Below, piece by piece: positions 1-10,969 of a stretch of 64,000 bases of DNA. A program made the position numbers and the translations under genes. Under the pieces are notes generated by a model that searched no databases, was not told where the DNA came from, and worked only from the letters and a program-made list of their open reading frames with translations. Source of the stretch: Toxorhynchites rutilus septentrionalis (lineage: Eukaryota; Arthropoda; Insecta; Diptera; Culicidae); the NCBI RefSeq assembly GCF_029784135.1, contig NC_073745.1, positions 277,733,803 through 277,797,802 on the forward strand. The letters run 5' to 3'. Positions within the stretch are counted from its first letter, which is position 1; every line of letters starts with the position of its first letter.

Positions 1-604
1 ACGTCATTTGACTAATGAATACAAATCTGCCTCTTCATTCAGCCTTCCACATCCACACTTCTACTCCCCCTGACACGAATCTCGTTACCCGCATACACAA
101 TATTATTTTTACGTCCATATAAAGTGAAACGAAAACTTGATCAAGCGAGCGTCATATGAATGACATATCTCAAAGCGGAAATTAACCAGGCAAACGTATA
201 CCCTCCGACGCTTGCTAACGCTCGGTCGGACCTAATTAAAGGATAGCCTCCCATGTTTCAAACTAACCGGGCAATAAAATACTTCTACGTAAATACTTCC
301 GGGTACATGTTGCATTCGGGTAAATGTTCATTCGGTTAGATGTTCCACATTTGGGTATTTGTTACATTAGGGAGATTGGAATTCGGGTGAATGCCAGAAT
401 TAAATGTGGCAACCCTGTCCTGGACCATTGTGCACTGGCCCATACATGGCGGGATAATCGGATGACGTATGGCATTTTTAGTTTGAAACCGTTGAGGAAC
501 AACTGGTTGAAATATAGGACGAAATGTAGATCGAAGTCGTACGTACGACCTTCAATGTCCGCGAAAGGCGTTAGCACAGTAATGGAACAGTAAGGGTGCT
601 CATA
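1..604. other. Intergenic DNA with a repeat fragment
   Basis: No gene is recognised here. The short open frames have no domain and overlap on both strands. Positions 181-270 match, in inverted orientation, a piece of the repeat at 46.85-46.99 kb and a weaker copy at 19.6-19.7 kb. All three share a TCCGAC...GTCGGA hairpin and a segment reading like GTTTGAAAC. Confidence 0.5.
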
Positions 605-935
605 CACTGTTTGACCGAAGCCAAATATTTGACTCTTTTTGACAGATAAAATTTGGTCAAGGTGTACTGATCAAATATATTCTACACAAAACACGACAAG
701 CAAATATTCAATTATTGGATGCCTAAAATATTTTTTCAGTCTGTTCTTCGAACCTGTCGGTACATGGTTAGGTTACCTTGGATATTTCAGTTGATTTTTT
801 TCCATGTTCGGTGTTTGATATTGTTTACTACTGTTTAAAATTGAAGAGTGGCAAACAAAATAGTGTTTGTACAAATATCAAATCAAACCTTATCTGTCAA
901 AAAATATCAAATATTTGACCTCCGGGCAAACAGTG
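605..935. mobile_element. MITE with CACTGTTTG terminal inverted repeats
   Basis: The left end reads CACTGTTTG, then an AAATATTTGA block, then TTTTTGACAGATAA. The right end is the reverse complement of the same three blocks, with CAAACAGTG finishing at 935. The terminal repeats are about 50 bp and imperfect, and the element is about 330 bp with no coding capacity. I could not define a target-site duplication, so the superfamily is unassigned. Confidence 0.6.
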
Positions 936-1356
936 CACGGCCACCTTAAGTGCTTCGTCGAATTGGTCTTTTGGAATTGACGATCTAACGTACAAATCTA
1001 CACCTAGGCGGCGCTGCGGTGAAAGTGATGATGGTTTTAAATTTTGCAATGTGAGTTTATGGAAGGCTTGGAGTTATTTCCATAAATCACAATGTTATAG
1101 TCATAAAAGATTATTTAATTGCGATTAGTTTGTAAGAAATTTAATCCTGCACAATTTTATATATAACATGTTATTTTCTTACCTCTTCCAGTAGTGAAAA
1201 TTGTATAAATGTTGACAATGGTTGAATCAAAAAAGTCATAGGAGGGTTGTGTCCGAGACACGACCGCATAGTTGACGTAGGATTCCGTTAGGCTATCTGT
1301 TGATTTTGGATATGTTCGAAGAATTACATTGTTAAACTCTTTGACAATGATTTCGT

Positions 1357-1372
1357 GGCCCTGAAAAGGGCC
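1357..1372 (-). promoter_or_regulatory. Histone mRNA 3' stem-loop, left arm
   Basis: On the minus strand this is GGCCCTTTTCAGGGCC, a perfect six-base-pair stem with a TTTC loop, matching the SLBP-binding histone stem-loop. AAAGAG lies 14 nt downstream, the position of a U7 snRNP histone downstream element. No intact histone reading frame lies upstream, so the signal is orphaned inside the repeat. Confidence 0.75.
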
Positions 1373-2224
1373 GTTTTGTTTGGTTGTTGAGTATTGTTTC
1401 TTCATTCCACCGGTGTTTACCGAGTGATGATGACAGAAGGGTGGTAAACATTCGTTGAATGGTGCGTATCAGATAGAAGATGCCGAAGTGGAATGAGATA
1501 TGATTAAAACCGCCCTCTGTGCGCCCTAGACGAGATGCCTCATGTGTTATGTATGGATGAAATATATAAAAAAAAACTCACAAATGCAATATAAGATAAT
1601 TTTCTATACCGAACACAATTATCAATTTTTCTCATCAGTAAAAACACGTTACTTTATTATAGAGAAAGCATATTTGAAATGGAAAAGGTAATTTTCTTTT
1701 ATAATTTTTATTTTCTAAGTGTTTATTCAACCTTTTATTCACCCCAATGCGAAATTTTAATTGGACTAACAACACCTAATACTATATGTGGAGCAAATGA
1801 GAAATCTCTTTTTCGAATATTTTTACACTTTGTCTCACCGGATCGTTTACCAGATGTCTCACCGATCGTTTACGTTTTGCGTTACAGAGTTCTCACATGC
1901 AGGAATCATGCATTTTTCTACTTGTTTTTGATTGTGCTCTCGAATTTTCTTTTGACGTAGGATTACGTTTTTCGGGAACATATTGGGGCACAAATTGAAA
2001 ATCGAAAATCGAGCACATCGTGAAAATTGTCCAATTTCAAACGCTTATTGCTCAGTCATTTCATAATGGATGGATGAAATTGTTGCGTCAAACGATTTCG
2101 GCACTCTATAACAATTTTTCATGTTGAATAAAATAATATATATCATAAAACTATCTATCGAATAATTGAAAAATCTCAACCCCTATCTTAACGGAAATTC
2201 CCACTTCTGATTGGTCGAAACTGA

Positions 2225-2420
2225 CGACACATGCAGCGGTTCCCTAACAGGGACATCGAAACCAAGTTGACTGGGGGTAATCGGTATTGCAAATACATGA
2301 AAGTAGGGGGAGCTTTTATTCCCACCGAAATATGTTCCCTAACAGAGACATCAAAACCAAGGTGCCCGGGGGAAATCGGAATTACAAGTATATGCAAGTC
2401 GGGGGCATTTTTAAAGTGTA
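2225..2420. repeat. Two units of a ~96 bp repeat (TTCCCTAACA family)
   Basis: Two adjacent units each run TTCCCTAACA-G-GACATC, then AAACCAAG, then GGGGGAAATCGG, then ACATGAAAGTAGGGGG. The same unit forms longer arrays at 22.9-23.4 and 26.0-26.3 kb and a short inverted stretch at 33.64-33.78 kb. Here it sits in the loop of the inverted repeat. Confidence 0.65.
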
Positions 2421-3189
2421 AGTAAGGTGAGTGCTACGATTGATTCTAGCAAATAAAATTTCAATTTAGAACTTTAATGTTGGTTGCTTCGTGAAATTTC
2501 ATATCAATGACCGATCGTGTATTGTGAAAAATTTAGCAAAAGTGTAAGTGTAAAATTGCAAATGGTAGCAGTTGTGTTAAAAATGACTTGATATATGAAA
2601 CGATTTATCTCAATTTCATAAATAAAAACAAAGGTGTGTTCCCGCTCGAGAACGGGTCGTTCGGTTTAAGCTGTCTGTTTTGTTGTATTCATTTTCAACC
2701 AAGAAAATTTAATACGAGAGAAAAATTGGAAAAGTGTAAAAATATTCGAAAAAGAGATTTCTCATTTGCTCCACATATAGTATTAGGTGTTGTTAGTCTA
2801 ATTAAAATTTCGCATTGGGGTGAATAAAAGGTTGAATAAACACTTAGAAAATAAAAATTATAAAAGAAAATTACCTTTTCCATTTCAAATATGCTTTCTC
2901 TATAATAAAGTAACGTGTTTTTACTGATGAGAAAAATTGATAATTGTGTTCGGTATAGAAAATTATCTTATATTGCATTTGTGAGTTTTTTTCTCTATAT
3001 TTCATCCATACATAACACATGAGGCATCTCGTCTAGGGCGCACAGAGGGCGGTTTTAATCATATCTCATTCCACTTCGGCATCTTCTATCTGATACGCAC
3101 CATTCAACGAATGTTTACCACCCTTCTGTCATCATCACTCGGTAAACACCGGTGGAATGAAGAAACAATACTCAACAACCAAACAAAAC

Positions 3190-3205
3190 GGCCCTTTTCA
3201 GGGCC
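3190..3205 (+). promoter_or_regulatory. Histone mRNA 3' stem-loop, right arm
   Basis: GGCCCTTTTCAGGGCC is the mirror copy of the signal in the left arm, with AAAGAG at 3220-3225. The surrounding sequence (AACCAAACAAAAC upstream, ACGAAATCATTG downstream) looks like a histone 3' UTR. The upstream 200 bases code for nothing recognisable as a histone. Confidence 0.75.
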
Positions 3206-3341
3206 ACGAAATCATTGTCAAAGAGTTTAACAATGTAATTCTTCGAACATATCCAAAATCAACAGATAGCCTAACGGAATCCTACGTCAACTATGCGGTC
3301 GTGTCTCGGACACAACCCTCCTATGACTTTTTGATTCATTT

Positions 3342-4239
3342 ATATCTTCTTCTTCTTTAAATAAATACCAATAACACATAAAAAATACACAATAGCATAT
3401 CACAGAGACGCAGACAGTCTGTGAGTATACGAGTCACGATTTTGTGCGCGTTTATAGGAGTGTTAACGACAGCAGCAATGTATTGGTCGTATGATAATTG
3501 TATTCCGAATCTACAAAAGTATTACAACTGAACAACCGAGAATGTGAAAGGCGAATGAACAAAATACATGCATACGAAGAAGTAGTGATATGCAATATTA
3601 AATACCAGAAACTTTTCCAATTTAACAAGCATAAACGCAAGCAAAGAAAGAAAACATTATCATGATTGGATGCCTAACAGAATAAACGGCTCACTCGTAT
3701 TCCAGACGCTTCGATGCCTTGTTTCTAACGATCTCACTATGTCTCACTCCTCGGCGTACGTCTTGCGAATTGCACGGTTTTAGACTTTCCTACTCCATGA
3801 ACAACCAAGTACATCGGCTATACTCCTTCCCCTGTTGTCCACGTGGACATTTTTTTTTTTTTTTGTATTTAAAAATATCAAGGAATTAATTAAATTGCAC
3901 CTATATTCGATTTAGGTTTGTTTTATTTTATATATAGTTTTCTTTAACAAAAGAAATATATTTTAAAAAAAATAACGTAGGCAGCAGACTCTGATATCTA
4001 GTATTTTAATTCTTCCGTCGATGGAGATTTTGCTGACGGAAAATATTCACAGAGAAGAGCGGTTCATCGTTGCACTCGATTTTCAATTAATTTTCCTCAA
4101 CTGCGTCCTTTTCCATACTTTTCCATTCCATAGTTAATACTTCTCCAGTGTATTGAAAAAAAATCCAAGACTTTATCGACCATTCCACCATGGTCCAGGA
4201 AGTGCTTTAAAGTGGAAATTAGCGTCTAGCGATCGACAG
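3342..4239. other. Intergenic, no gene recognised
   Basis: AT-rich sequence with a T-tract at about 3850-3863. No domain-bearing frame, RNA gene or element end could be supported. Confidence 0.4.
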
Positions 4240-5020
4240 TTATTCTCTAGACAAAAACTGTCTTCGGCAAAGTTGTTACATATGATAGAGTGCTCATTTT
4301 CATGTTATCGATTTTGATGAAATAAAACATCTAACTTTCTCATCTTTATAGATAGATGTAAACATAGCTGGACAGTGTTGTAGCCCAAGTTAATTCAAGC
4401 AACTTTGTAGAACAAAGTTTTTTTTTCTATCTCTTGAAATATCCGATATAGCGCTTTTTTTAAGTTGCGTTAGGGTCAGCAAAACCGTTTTTTGTCTAAC
4501 TTTAATATTTTAAATTCTACACGCAAACTGTCTCCAGAAGACTTTTAGATGCAGAACTCGTCAATATCTGAATTCTACTGAATGTTATTGATATTTCTCT
4601 CCCAAAAATACTATGTTATTTTTTGTATTTGAGAAAACTATAATTGAAATCTTGAGTTTTTGGGTAAAAATCCATCAATAACTTTAAGTAGGATGAAGAT
4701 ATTGACAAGTTCTGCATCGCAAAATATTTGTCTTGATAAGCTCTAAAGTCCTTTGCATCTTTTTTCAACAAATATAAAAACATATTGCTGAGAATAACTG
4801 GCTATAACATTGTCGTGCTGTATTTACCTCTATCTATAAAGATAAGGAAGTTTGATTTGTTTATTTCATCGATTAGCATCGACAGCATAACATTGTCGTG
4901 CTGTATTTACCTCTATCTATAAAGATAAGGAAGTTTGATTTGTTTATTTCATCGATTATTTTGGTCACCCTATTTTTGACAACATGAGAATGAGCGCTTT
5001 ATTATATGTAACAACTTAAA
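4240..5020. mobile_element. Foldback repeat with a tandem 83 bp duplication in one arm
   Basis: The left part (about 4250-4420), containing AAGTTGTTACATATGATAG and a GATAGATGTAAACATA block, reappears inverted at about 4795-5020. Within the right arm a unit of 83 bp is duplicated, with copies starting at 4804 and 4887. A further copy of the arm lies at 19.9-20.0 kb. No coding potential was seen. Confidence 0.55.
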
Positions 5021-6564
5021 TGATTTGGGAAAAAAACAATGATCAATATAATCAAATTTCTGTGAAAAAAAAACAAATGGACCTTGTTAGTACACGCAGT
5101 TTATTTCTAGCGTAGCCCGAGAATTTTTCGGTATTTTACAAATTCCAGAGAGTCTTGCTGTTCGCGCCCGACGCTCCGGGGGCCGAACAAAATTTTAGCA
5201 ACCGAAACCACGCCCACCGAAAATGCGCAACGATGCAATCCTCTATACAAAAGGCGAGCACGATGCGCTCCAGACACAGTGTTTCGATAACCATCGGCCA
5301 GATTACCTACTACCACCGATCAGTTGAGTGCAGTATTCCGACAATCACCGAATAGTTTTCCTTCCACCACCTAGCAGTAACCAGTGTTTCAACGACGAAG
5401 AATAACAACAGCAGCAGCAGCAGCAGAAGGAGAATGCAATAAGCAAAATGTACAGTTGCATTTCACCGACGGTGCAGCTTTCCTACATGTGAACGCAATG
5501 GTGTGATTCCTTCCAGTACAGTACTGTGAATAAAAATACACTTTTGTAAATCGAGACACATTCGTTCTTCCTTCCAACGCAAAAATCCAGAGTTTTACCG
5601 CAATTATTACGAGCAGTTCATCTTTGAACTGTTTTCTAGCGAGTGATAATTTGCAATTTATTCTGACGGGTTGCGCCCGAACACTTGCGTAAATGTCACG
5701 TTTTCCATTCGTTGAAATTATTATAAATTCTAGTTTTTCATCGTTCAATTTTTGGCATCGCGATATGTTGATTCATCCGCAGCCGGGGACCTGGCAACCC
5801 TATCCCAACCAATGCAAATTGAGCGTGGGCAGCATAAAACAGGGCTCGCGCTTAGGGGGCTCACGTATTGTTTAATATTTGGAGTCATATATGTTAATAT
5901 TTGGTTACGTTGGATAGTTTTCTTTGGCAAGCGATGTTTGGATACCCATCCGGGAGCTTTCTTGGCGATTTGCAATTAATATTACTGCTGGAGAATCGCG
6001 CGGAACACTTCATTTTTAATTTTAGGTTATGATTTCTATGCTCATGATTTTCTATGCTGGCTACAAAAAGGCGGCCATCTTAGCAATCCCTTGTCCGCAG
6101 CGATGCTTGTTAACGATGTCAGTTCCTGTACACAAAATACGTAAAGCTAAGGACATAGTAAACGCGATGCGGTGCGAAGCGATTAATTGGAGTTCATCGC
6201 GTGCCATGACATTGGGGAAAGGGGGGCAGTTTTGGACAACGCTTGTGAAAATTAAGTGGTACAATTTTCAACCAAATTAAAAATATAAGTAAGTTGACAG
6301 CCCTTCCACTAACAGCTATCATATGGTTTGACATCTCCTGGTCGTTTATTACTTACGAAAACAACACAGTGCCCTTTTTCAGACACGTTTCGAAACTTTT
6401 GAGCTTGAAGTTGTAAGTATTTCCCTAATTCCTTTGTGAACGATTCAGAAATTTAAGTACACCACCTCAGTTAGGAACTAATATGAAATGAAAAAACGTG
6501 CATACAACGGGGAAATAAAGGTCTATTTATTAGATAAAATTAAGATTTTTCTTCGGATGGTGGT
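5021..6564. other. Intergenic, possible promoter-like patch
   Basis: No protein domain could be read. A TATA-like TATACAAAAG at about 5244 is followed by GC-richer, leader-like sequence with an arthropod initiator-like ATCAGTTGAG near 5317 and six CAG triplets at 5409-5426. This could be a 5' UTR exon or an LTR remnant; neither is demonstrated. The rest is featureless to me. Confidence 0.25.
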
Positions 6565-8354
6565 GGGGCACATTCGGGCATCGTTCACGAGGCACATTCG
6601 GACAATGTTTAATACCTCATAAAATTTGTGTCTGATTGTTGTTTACTAACAAACATCAATTTAGGCTGATTCTCAGACCTAATGATGGTTCGAAACTACA
6701 AAAAGAAAACCGATAGAACCATCATCAAGGAAGATGAGATGGAAAGAGCTATCGGACTTACCATTGGGTAAAAATCAACAAAATTTTGCACACTTTCTCA
6801 TTTATGTGTATTGTCTACATGCTGTCAAACTCGAAGTCGTGTTTTTCGATTCAACGAAAATGGAGGTGAACCAACGCGAGTCGAGAGAACAAATTCTTTC
6901 CAAACACCTGGAATTTCCTGACCTGTCGCACCGGCAGTTGGGAAAAGTGTTGAACATTCACCATTCAACCGTCTCCAGAGTGTTGAAGCGGTTCCAGGAG
7001 CGGTTGACGTTGCACCACGGCAAAGGAGCTGGAAGAAAAGCGGGACCGGAGAACAAAAAGACGAAGAGAAAGGTGAAGCGAATGATTAAAGCAAATCCCA
7101 ACGTCTCAAGCCGTGATTTGGTTAAAAAGATCGGCATGTAACAGAGCTACGTCCAGAATGCAAAGAAGATAGCTGGACTACATACATACAAGGTACAGAA
7201 CTTCCCAAACCGCGATGAGCGGCAACAATCGGAGGCTAAAACTCGGGCACGGAAGCTCTACGAGAAGATGCTGACAAAATATGGCTGCTATGTGATAGAC
7301 GACGAAACGTATATAAAAGCCGATTTTAAGCAAATTCCGGGGTTGGAGTTTTTCACCGGCAAGAGCAAGTTCGATGTGGACGACAAATTTAAGAAGAAGA
7401 AAATGTGGAAGTTCGCCTCCAAATATCTCGTTTGGCAGGCCATCTGCTCTTGCGGACTGAGGAGTGGGCCTTTCGTGACAAAGGGCACAGTAAATGGCGA
7501 GATCTACAAATCTGAGTGCCTTTTACACTCAAGGCTCCATCGATTAACTTTTCTTTTTATTTTTGAAGTAAATATATGTATAAAACTACCCTAAAATTTT
7601 GGTTTGATTCTAAACATTATAAGAAAATTGGCATGACATTTTCGGTGTCGCAATAATTTCGTGTTCGCCCTTTATACACGACCTTTCAGGTATAGTTGCA
7701 TCGGCTTATAATGCTTTTTTTCAATCTAAGTAATATCCTAGCTGGATTCAAAATGACAGGTTGCTATCCATTCTCAAGAAAGATTTTTTCGGAAAAGGAT
7801 TTTGAATGCTCAAATAATTTCATCTACTGGAGCAGAGGTAGCAACCTACTCATCGGGTAATACAACAATGCTGCAATACGCGTCTACAGCACAGATAGAT
7901 TTTACTTTGGTAACTTTGTTCCCGGAAAATGTTCAACCTTTTCTAAAAACTTCATCGCGTAAAACCATCACTCGAAAACGTAAAACAAAATCACGAATTT
8001 TTACAGACTCTTATAGCAAGCAGTTTCCTTCAGACAAATACTGATAAACAGAAAAATGCAGAATAAGCTGGAAATAAGAGGAAACGGAAGTAATTGTTGA
8101 TAAACATAAAGTTTTAATTTTTTTTTTCGTTGTCCGAAAGTGCCCCAGGACTGTTCATACGTGGAGCACATTTGGACAAAAAGGCAATTTTCAAAAATTC
8201 TAATAAACAATTCGTAATCGCATCAACGCACACCTCTAACACGCTCATATGATACATTGATGTCCAAATGACAACCAGGATGAATTTAGGTTTTTTTTCA
8301 TGTTTACAAAAAATGTTAAAAATCAAGGAAGAAATAAGTGTACGAATGTGCCCC
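6565..8354 (+). mobile_element. Degenerate Tc1/mariner-type element (ITmD37E-like)
   Basis: A broken transposase frame lies between imperfect inverted ends GGGGCACATTCG (6565-6576) and CGAATGTGCCCC (8343-8354). Extra copies of the GCACATT motif lie just inside both ends. The element is about 1.8 kb. The boundaries are inferred from the inverted motif; no TA duplication could be confirmed. The 3' half of the transposase is missing, so the element is not autonomous. Confidence 0.5.
6862..7540 (+). pseudogene. Truncated Tc1/mariner (ITmD37E-like) transposase
   Basis: The N-terminal half of a cut-and-paste transposase. The frame begins around ATG 6862 (an upstream in-frame extension exists) and has a helix-turn-helix DNA-binding region (LSHRQLGKVLNIHHSTVSRV) followed by a basic GRKAGPENKK linker. 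A second helix-turn-helix starts SSRDLVKKIGM and is cut by a TAA stop at about 7139. The frame then continues in phase through KARARKLYEKML-like sequence to DDETYIKAD, which holds the first catalytic aspartate, and on to KYLVWQAICSCG. Similarity ends near 7527, before the second aspartate and the final acidic residue. A C-terminal fragment of the same kind of transposase occurs at 33.78-33.98 kb. The Tc1/mariner superfamily is firm; the D37E subfamily is inferred from motif style. Confidence 0.72.
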
Positions 8355-10221
8355 CCTCTCCCCTACTGATCGCTTGAGATCACGCTTTTTTGACTGTTCA
8401 ATAATATCACACTCCAGTCCATTCAACAACAGCCCAGCACAAGGATGCCGTATTTGATAACACGTCTTCTTTTTGTAAACAATTGTATTGTTGTGATATT
8501 TTTAATTCAGTAAAAAAAATTATAATTATGCGGAACATCTAAGTTGAAATAATAGCTAATGAAACATTTTCCTCAGTGACATTTGGTTATTTTTTCTCCA
8601 ATGTCATTATTTTTTTAACCACGCAATCAACGATAATTTTCATTTTCATATGCATGTATTTCCCTGAAAGCTTTATGATAACCACGGTCAACGATATTGG
8701 AAATCGTTGTTTCCGAAAACAATTGTAAAAAAACTAATAGAGAGAAAACTTTAAGGGAAAGCCCTTAGTGTAATATCGTGCTTTTTAGAACTCATTGCAG
8801 CAATTATTGATGAAAACATCAAGAGTGGTGCTCATGATATGCATTGTGTAAATTAGAATAAAGTTATATGATTTATCGAGCAAAACTTGATAGAATAAGG
8901 AGAAGGAAAATGAATCCCGAGTATTTTTCGAATTCAAAAGATAAAACTTTCCGTGTTGATAGCAAGCCATTCATCTTTCAGCTTCACCTACTTTATTAGT
9001 TGCATCTAATATATAATTTCCAGGTAAACTTGTGAGAACTACTAGAGCTGCTAGAGATGATTTTTCAAAACTCCTCATGTAGAATTCAAGAAAATGTACT
9101 CTACTGTAGACATACGCATGTACTCATGCATAATGGAAGTTTTTTCTGCACCATAGATAAGCAAGAAAGTATTTAATTGGATTATAGCTCTCATCATGCT
9201 CATGGCACAACCATTGATTTAATGAATAGTCGAGTGGATGGAGAAGTTTGGTTGGGTAGAGAAGGCAGACCCACTGCCACTGATTATAGGCAACGCAAAT
9301 TTCAGTGTACTTCATAATCCATTACACGGATGCGTGACGTACCACTCGATCCTCCGGGCTCCAAGTATGGCGTATGCTTTCTGATGCAGGAAAATGAGTG
9401 CATGTATGACTGCACACCGAAGGATGCAGTAAAATTGACTGCAATTTGCTTCGCTTCCTATCCGGCAAGCGGATCCACGTACGCAGCTCTTGCACCGGAA
9501 GTCAATAAGGTAAAGTGTGCGATGTATGTACGACTGCTCACCGAGATAGATTGTGACAATCCACGATTACGATAACACGATTGGAGTTCCACCTTAATTT
9601 CGGTGTACAATTTATTCATCACACAGGGTTTATGCTGTTCAACCCCCTCACAAGCGGGGCGGTTTAAGTATTAAACATTTCGCTAACTTCGTTCAATCCT
9701 CTTTTGCTCATTAGAACAGAAATGGTAGGTATTTAGTCTGAAAATATATGTACGACCACCCCTGCTGCTGCCGTTCCGAGGCGGAGGTAGGAGTTAGCGA
9801 GATCCTTCCATTATAAGCACGCGCATCGCGTGAGTCTTGCATGTCGAAGTTGCATATCACAGCGCATTAGCATCAGAAGGGTGTAGTTAGAATTAAACAA
9901 TTTCCATGCATGCTGGTACTACATAATATTTTATTTTATTCGGGTACAAAAAAAAACTGAAAGGAGCCACTTCTGGACGCTTTTGCGCATTTCCCTGAAA
10001 AGTCAGAATGTAGACGATATTAGCTAATTAACGCTTTGAATTTGTTATGCTTTAAATGAATCCTGTTGGTAACGGTTGGCTTGATCTGTGTTGTAATTAG
10101 CATGCAATTTTTTTTTTCAGTGGGTGAATCTGTTTATATAACTTTTATAAATTAATTTCATACTATTTTGAATCGAGGCAGCTTTGGTTGATAAAAATTG
10201 TGTGGAATGAAATGTCTTTAT
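8355..10221. other. Intergenic, no gene supported
   Basis: An open frame at 9330-9575 is cysteine-containing but shows no known domain, and the local sequence has short internal repeats (GCATGTATGACTGC-like), so I do not call it a gene. A TATAAG with GC-rich flanks near 9815 is the only promoter-like feature. Confidence 0.3.
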
Positions 10222-10969
10222 CTGCCATACAAATGAAACACAAATTTCTGTATTACACGAGAATTAATCAAGCAAATGAAACCAAAATAGGCATGTTGAG
10301 GTTTTAGGGTGCAATAAATTTTTCCATGATGGTAAGACACTCCACCTCCCTCTCTAAGGGGGGAGGGGCTGTCATACAAATGAAACACAAATTTCTGCAT
10401 TACTCGAGAATTAATCAAGCAAATGAAGCCAAATTTGGCATGTGAAGGTTTTAGGGTGCAATAAATGTTTCTATGATGGTTAGACTATCCATTCCCCTCT
10501 TTAAGGGGGGCTGCCATACAAATGAAACTGAAATTTCTGTATTACACGAGAATTAATCAAGCAAATGGAACCAAATTTAGCATGTGGTGGTTTTAGGGTG
10601 CAATAAATGATTCTATGGTGGTTGGATGCTCCTCCCCCTCTCTTAGGTGGGGCTGCCATAAAAATGAAACACAAATTTCTGCATAACTCGAGAACTAATC
10701 AAGCAAATGGAACCAAATTGAGCATATGGAGGTTTTAGGGTACAATAAATGTTTCTATGGTGGTTAAACACTCCACCCCCTCTCTAAGTGGGGAGGAGTC
10801 TGCCATACAAATGAAACACAAATTACACGGGGCACACAAACACAAGCTTCTGCATAACTCGAGCACTTATCAAGCACAATTTGGGATGTGAGGGTTTTTG
10901 GGTATGAGAAATGTTTCTATGATGGTATGACACCTCTCCCTCCTCTGAAATGTAGAGGGGGTCCCATAA
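10222..10969. repeat. Tandem array of five ~142-147 bp units
   Basis: Units begin with CTGCCATACAAATGAAAC at 10222, 10369, 10511, 10653 and 10800, giving periods of 147, 142, 142 and 147 bp. Each unit runs through an AATTAATCAAGCAAATG block, GGTTTTAGGGTGCAATAAAT, a TCTATGATGGTTAGAC block and a C-rich/G-rich CCCTCTCTAAGGGGGG end. The last unit is diverged and carries a short extra GCACACAAACACAAG insertion. Non-coding. Confidence 0.9.

Larger units (their letters stand above)
1227..3341. mobile_element. Large inverted repeat (foldback) carrying a histone 3' tail in each arm
   Basis: Two arms of about 605 bp, 1227-1831 and 2735-3341, are nearly identical inverted copies around a 0.9 kb loop. 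Translating matching stretches of the two arms gives proteins that differ at only a few residues. Each arm contains a histone mRNA stem-loop (1357-1372 minus, 3190-3205 plus) and a copy of the GACGTAGGAT motif. The loop holds 96 bp-type minisatellite units at about 2225-2420. A diverged copy of the same arm is split at 27130-27308 and 32987-33310 by a 5.7 kb insertion. The element has no recognisable protein of its own. Confidence 0.7.

Noticed and set aside
1157..1405. 82-codon frame starting MKKQYSTTKQNGPFQGHEII and its mirror at 3157-3360
   Set aside because: The frame is the histone 3' UTR with its stem-loop read as codons; it exists only because the inverted repeat duplicates it.
5389..5748. 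119-codon minus-strand frame
   Set aside because: The Ala run comes from CAG repeats on the other strand and the rest has no recognisable similarity.
9330..9575. 81-codon frame with several Cys residues
   Set aside because: No recognisable domain, no splice or promoter context, and short internal nucleotide repeats.
10222..10969. CRISPR-like array
   Set aside because: Units are 142-147 bp direct tandem copies without spacers, in a eukaryotic genome.
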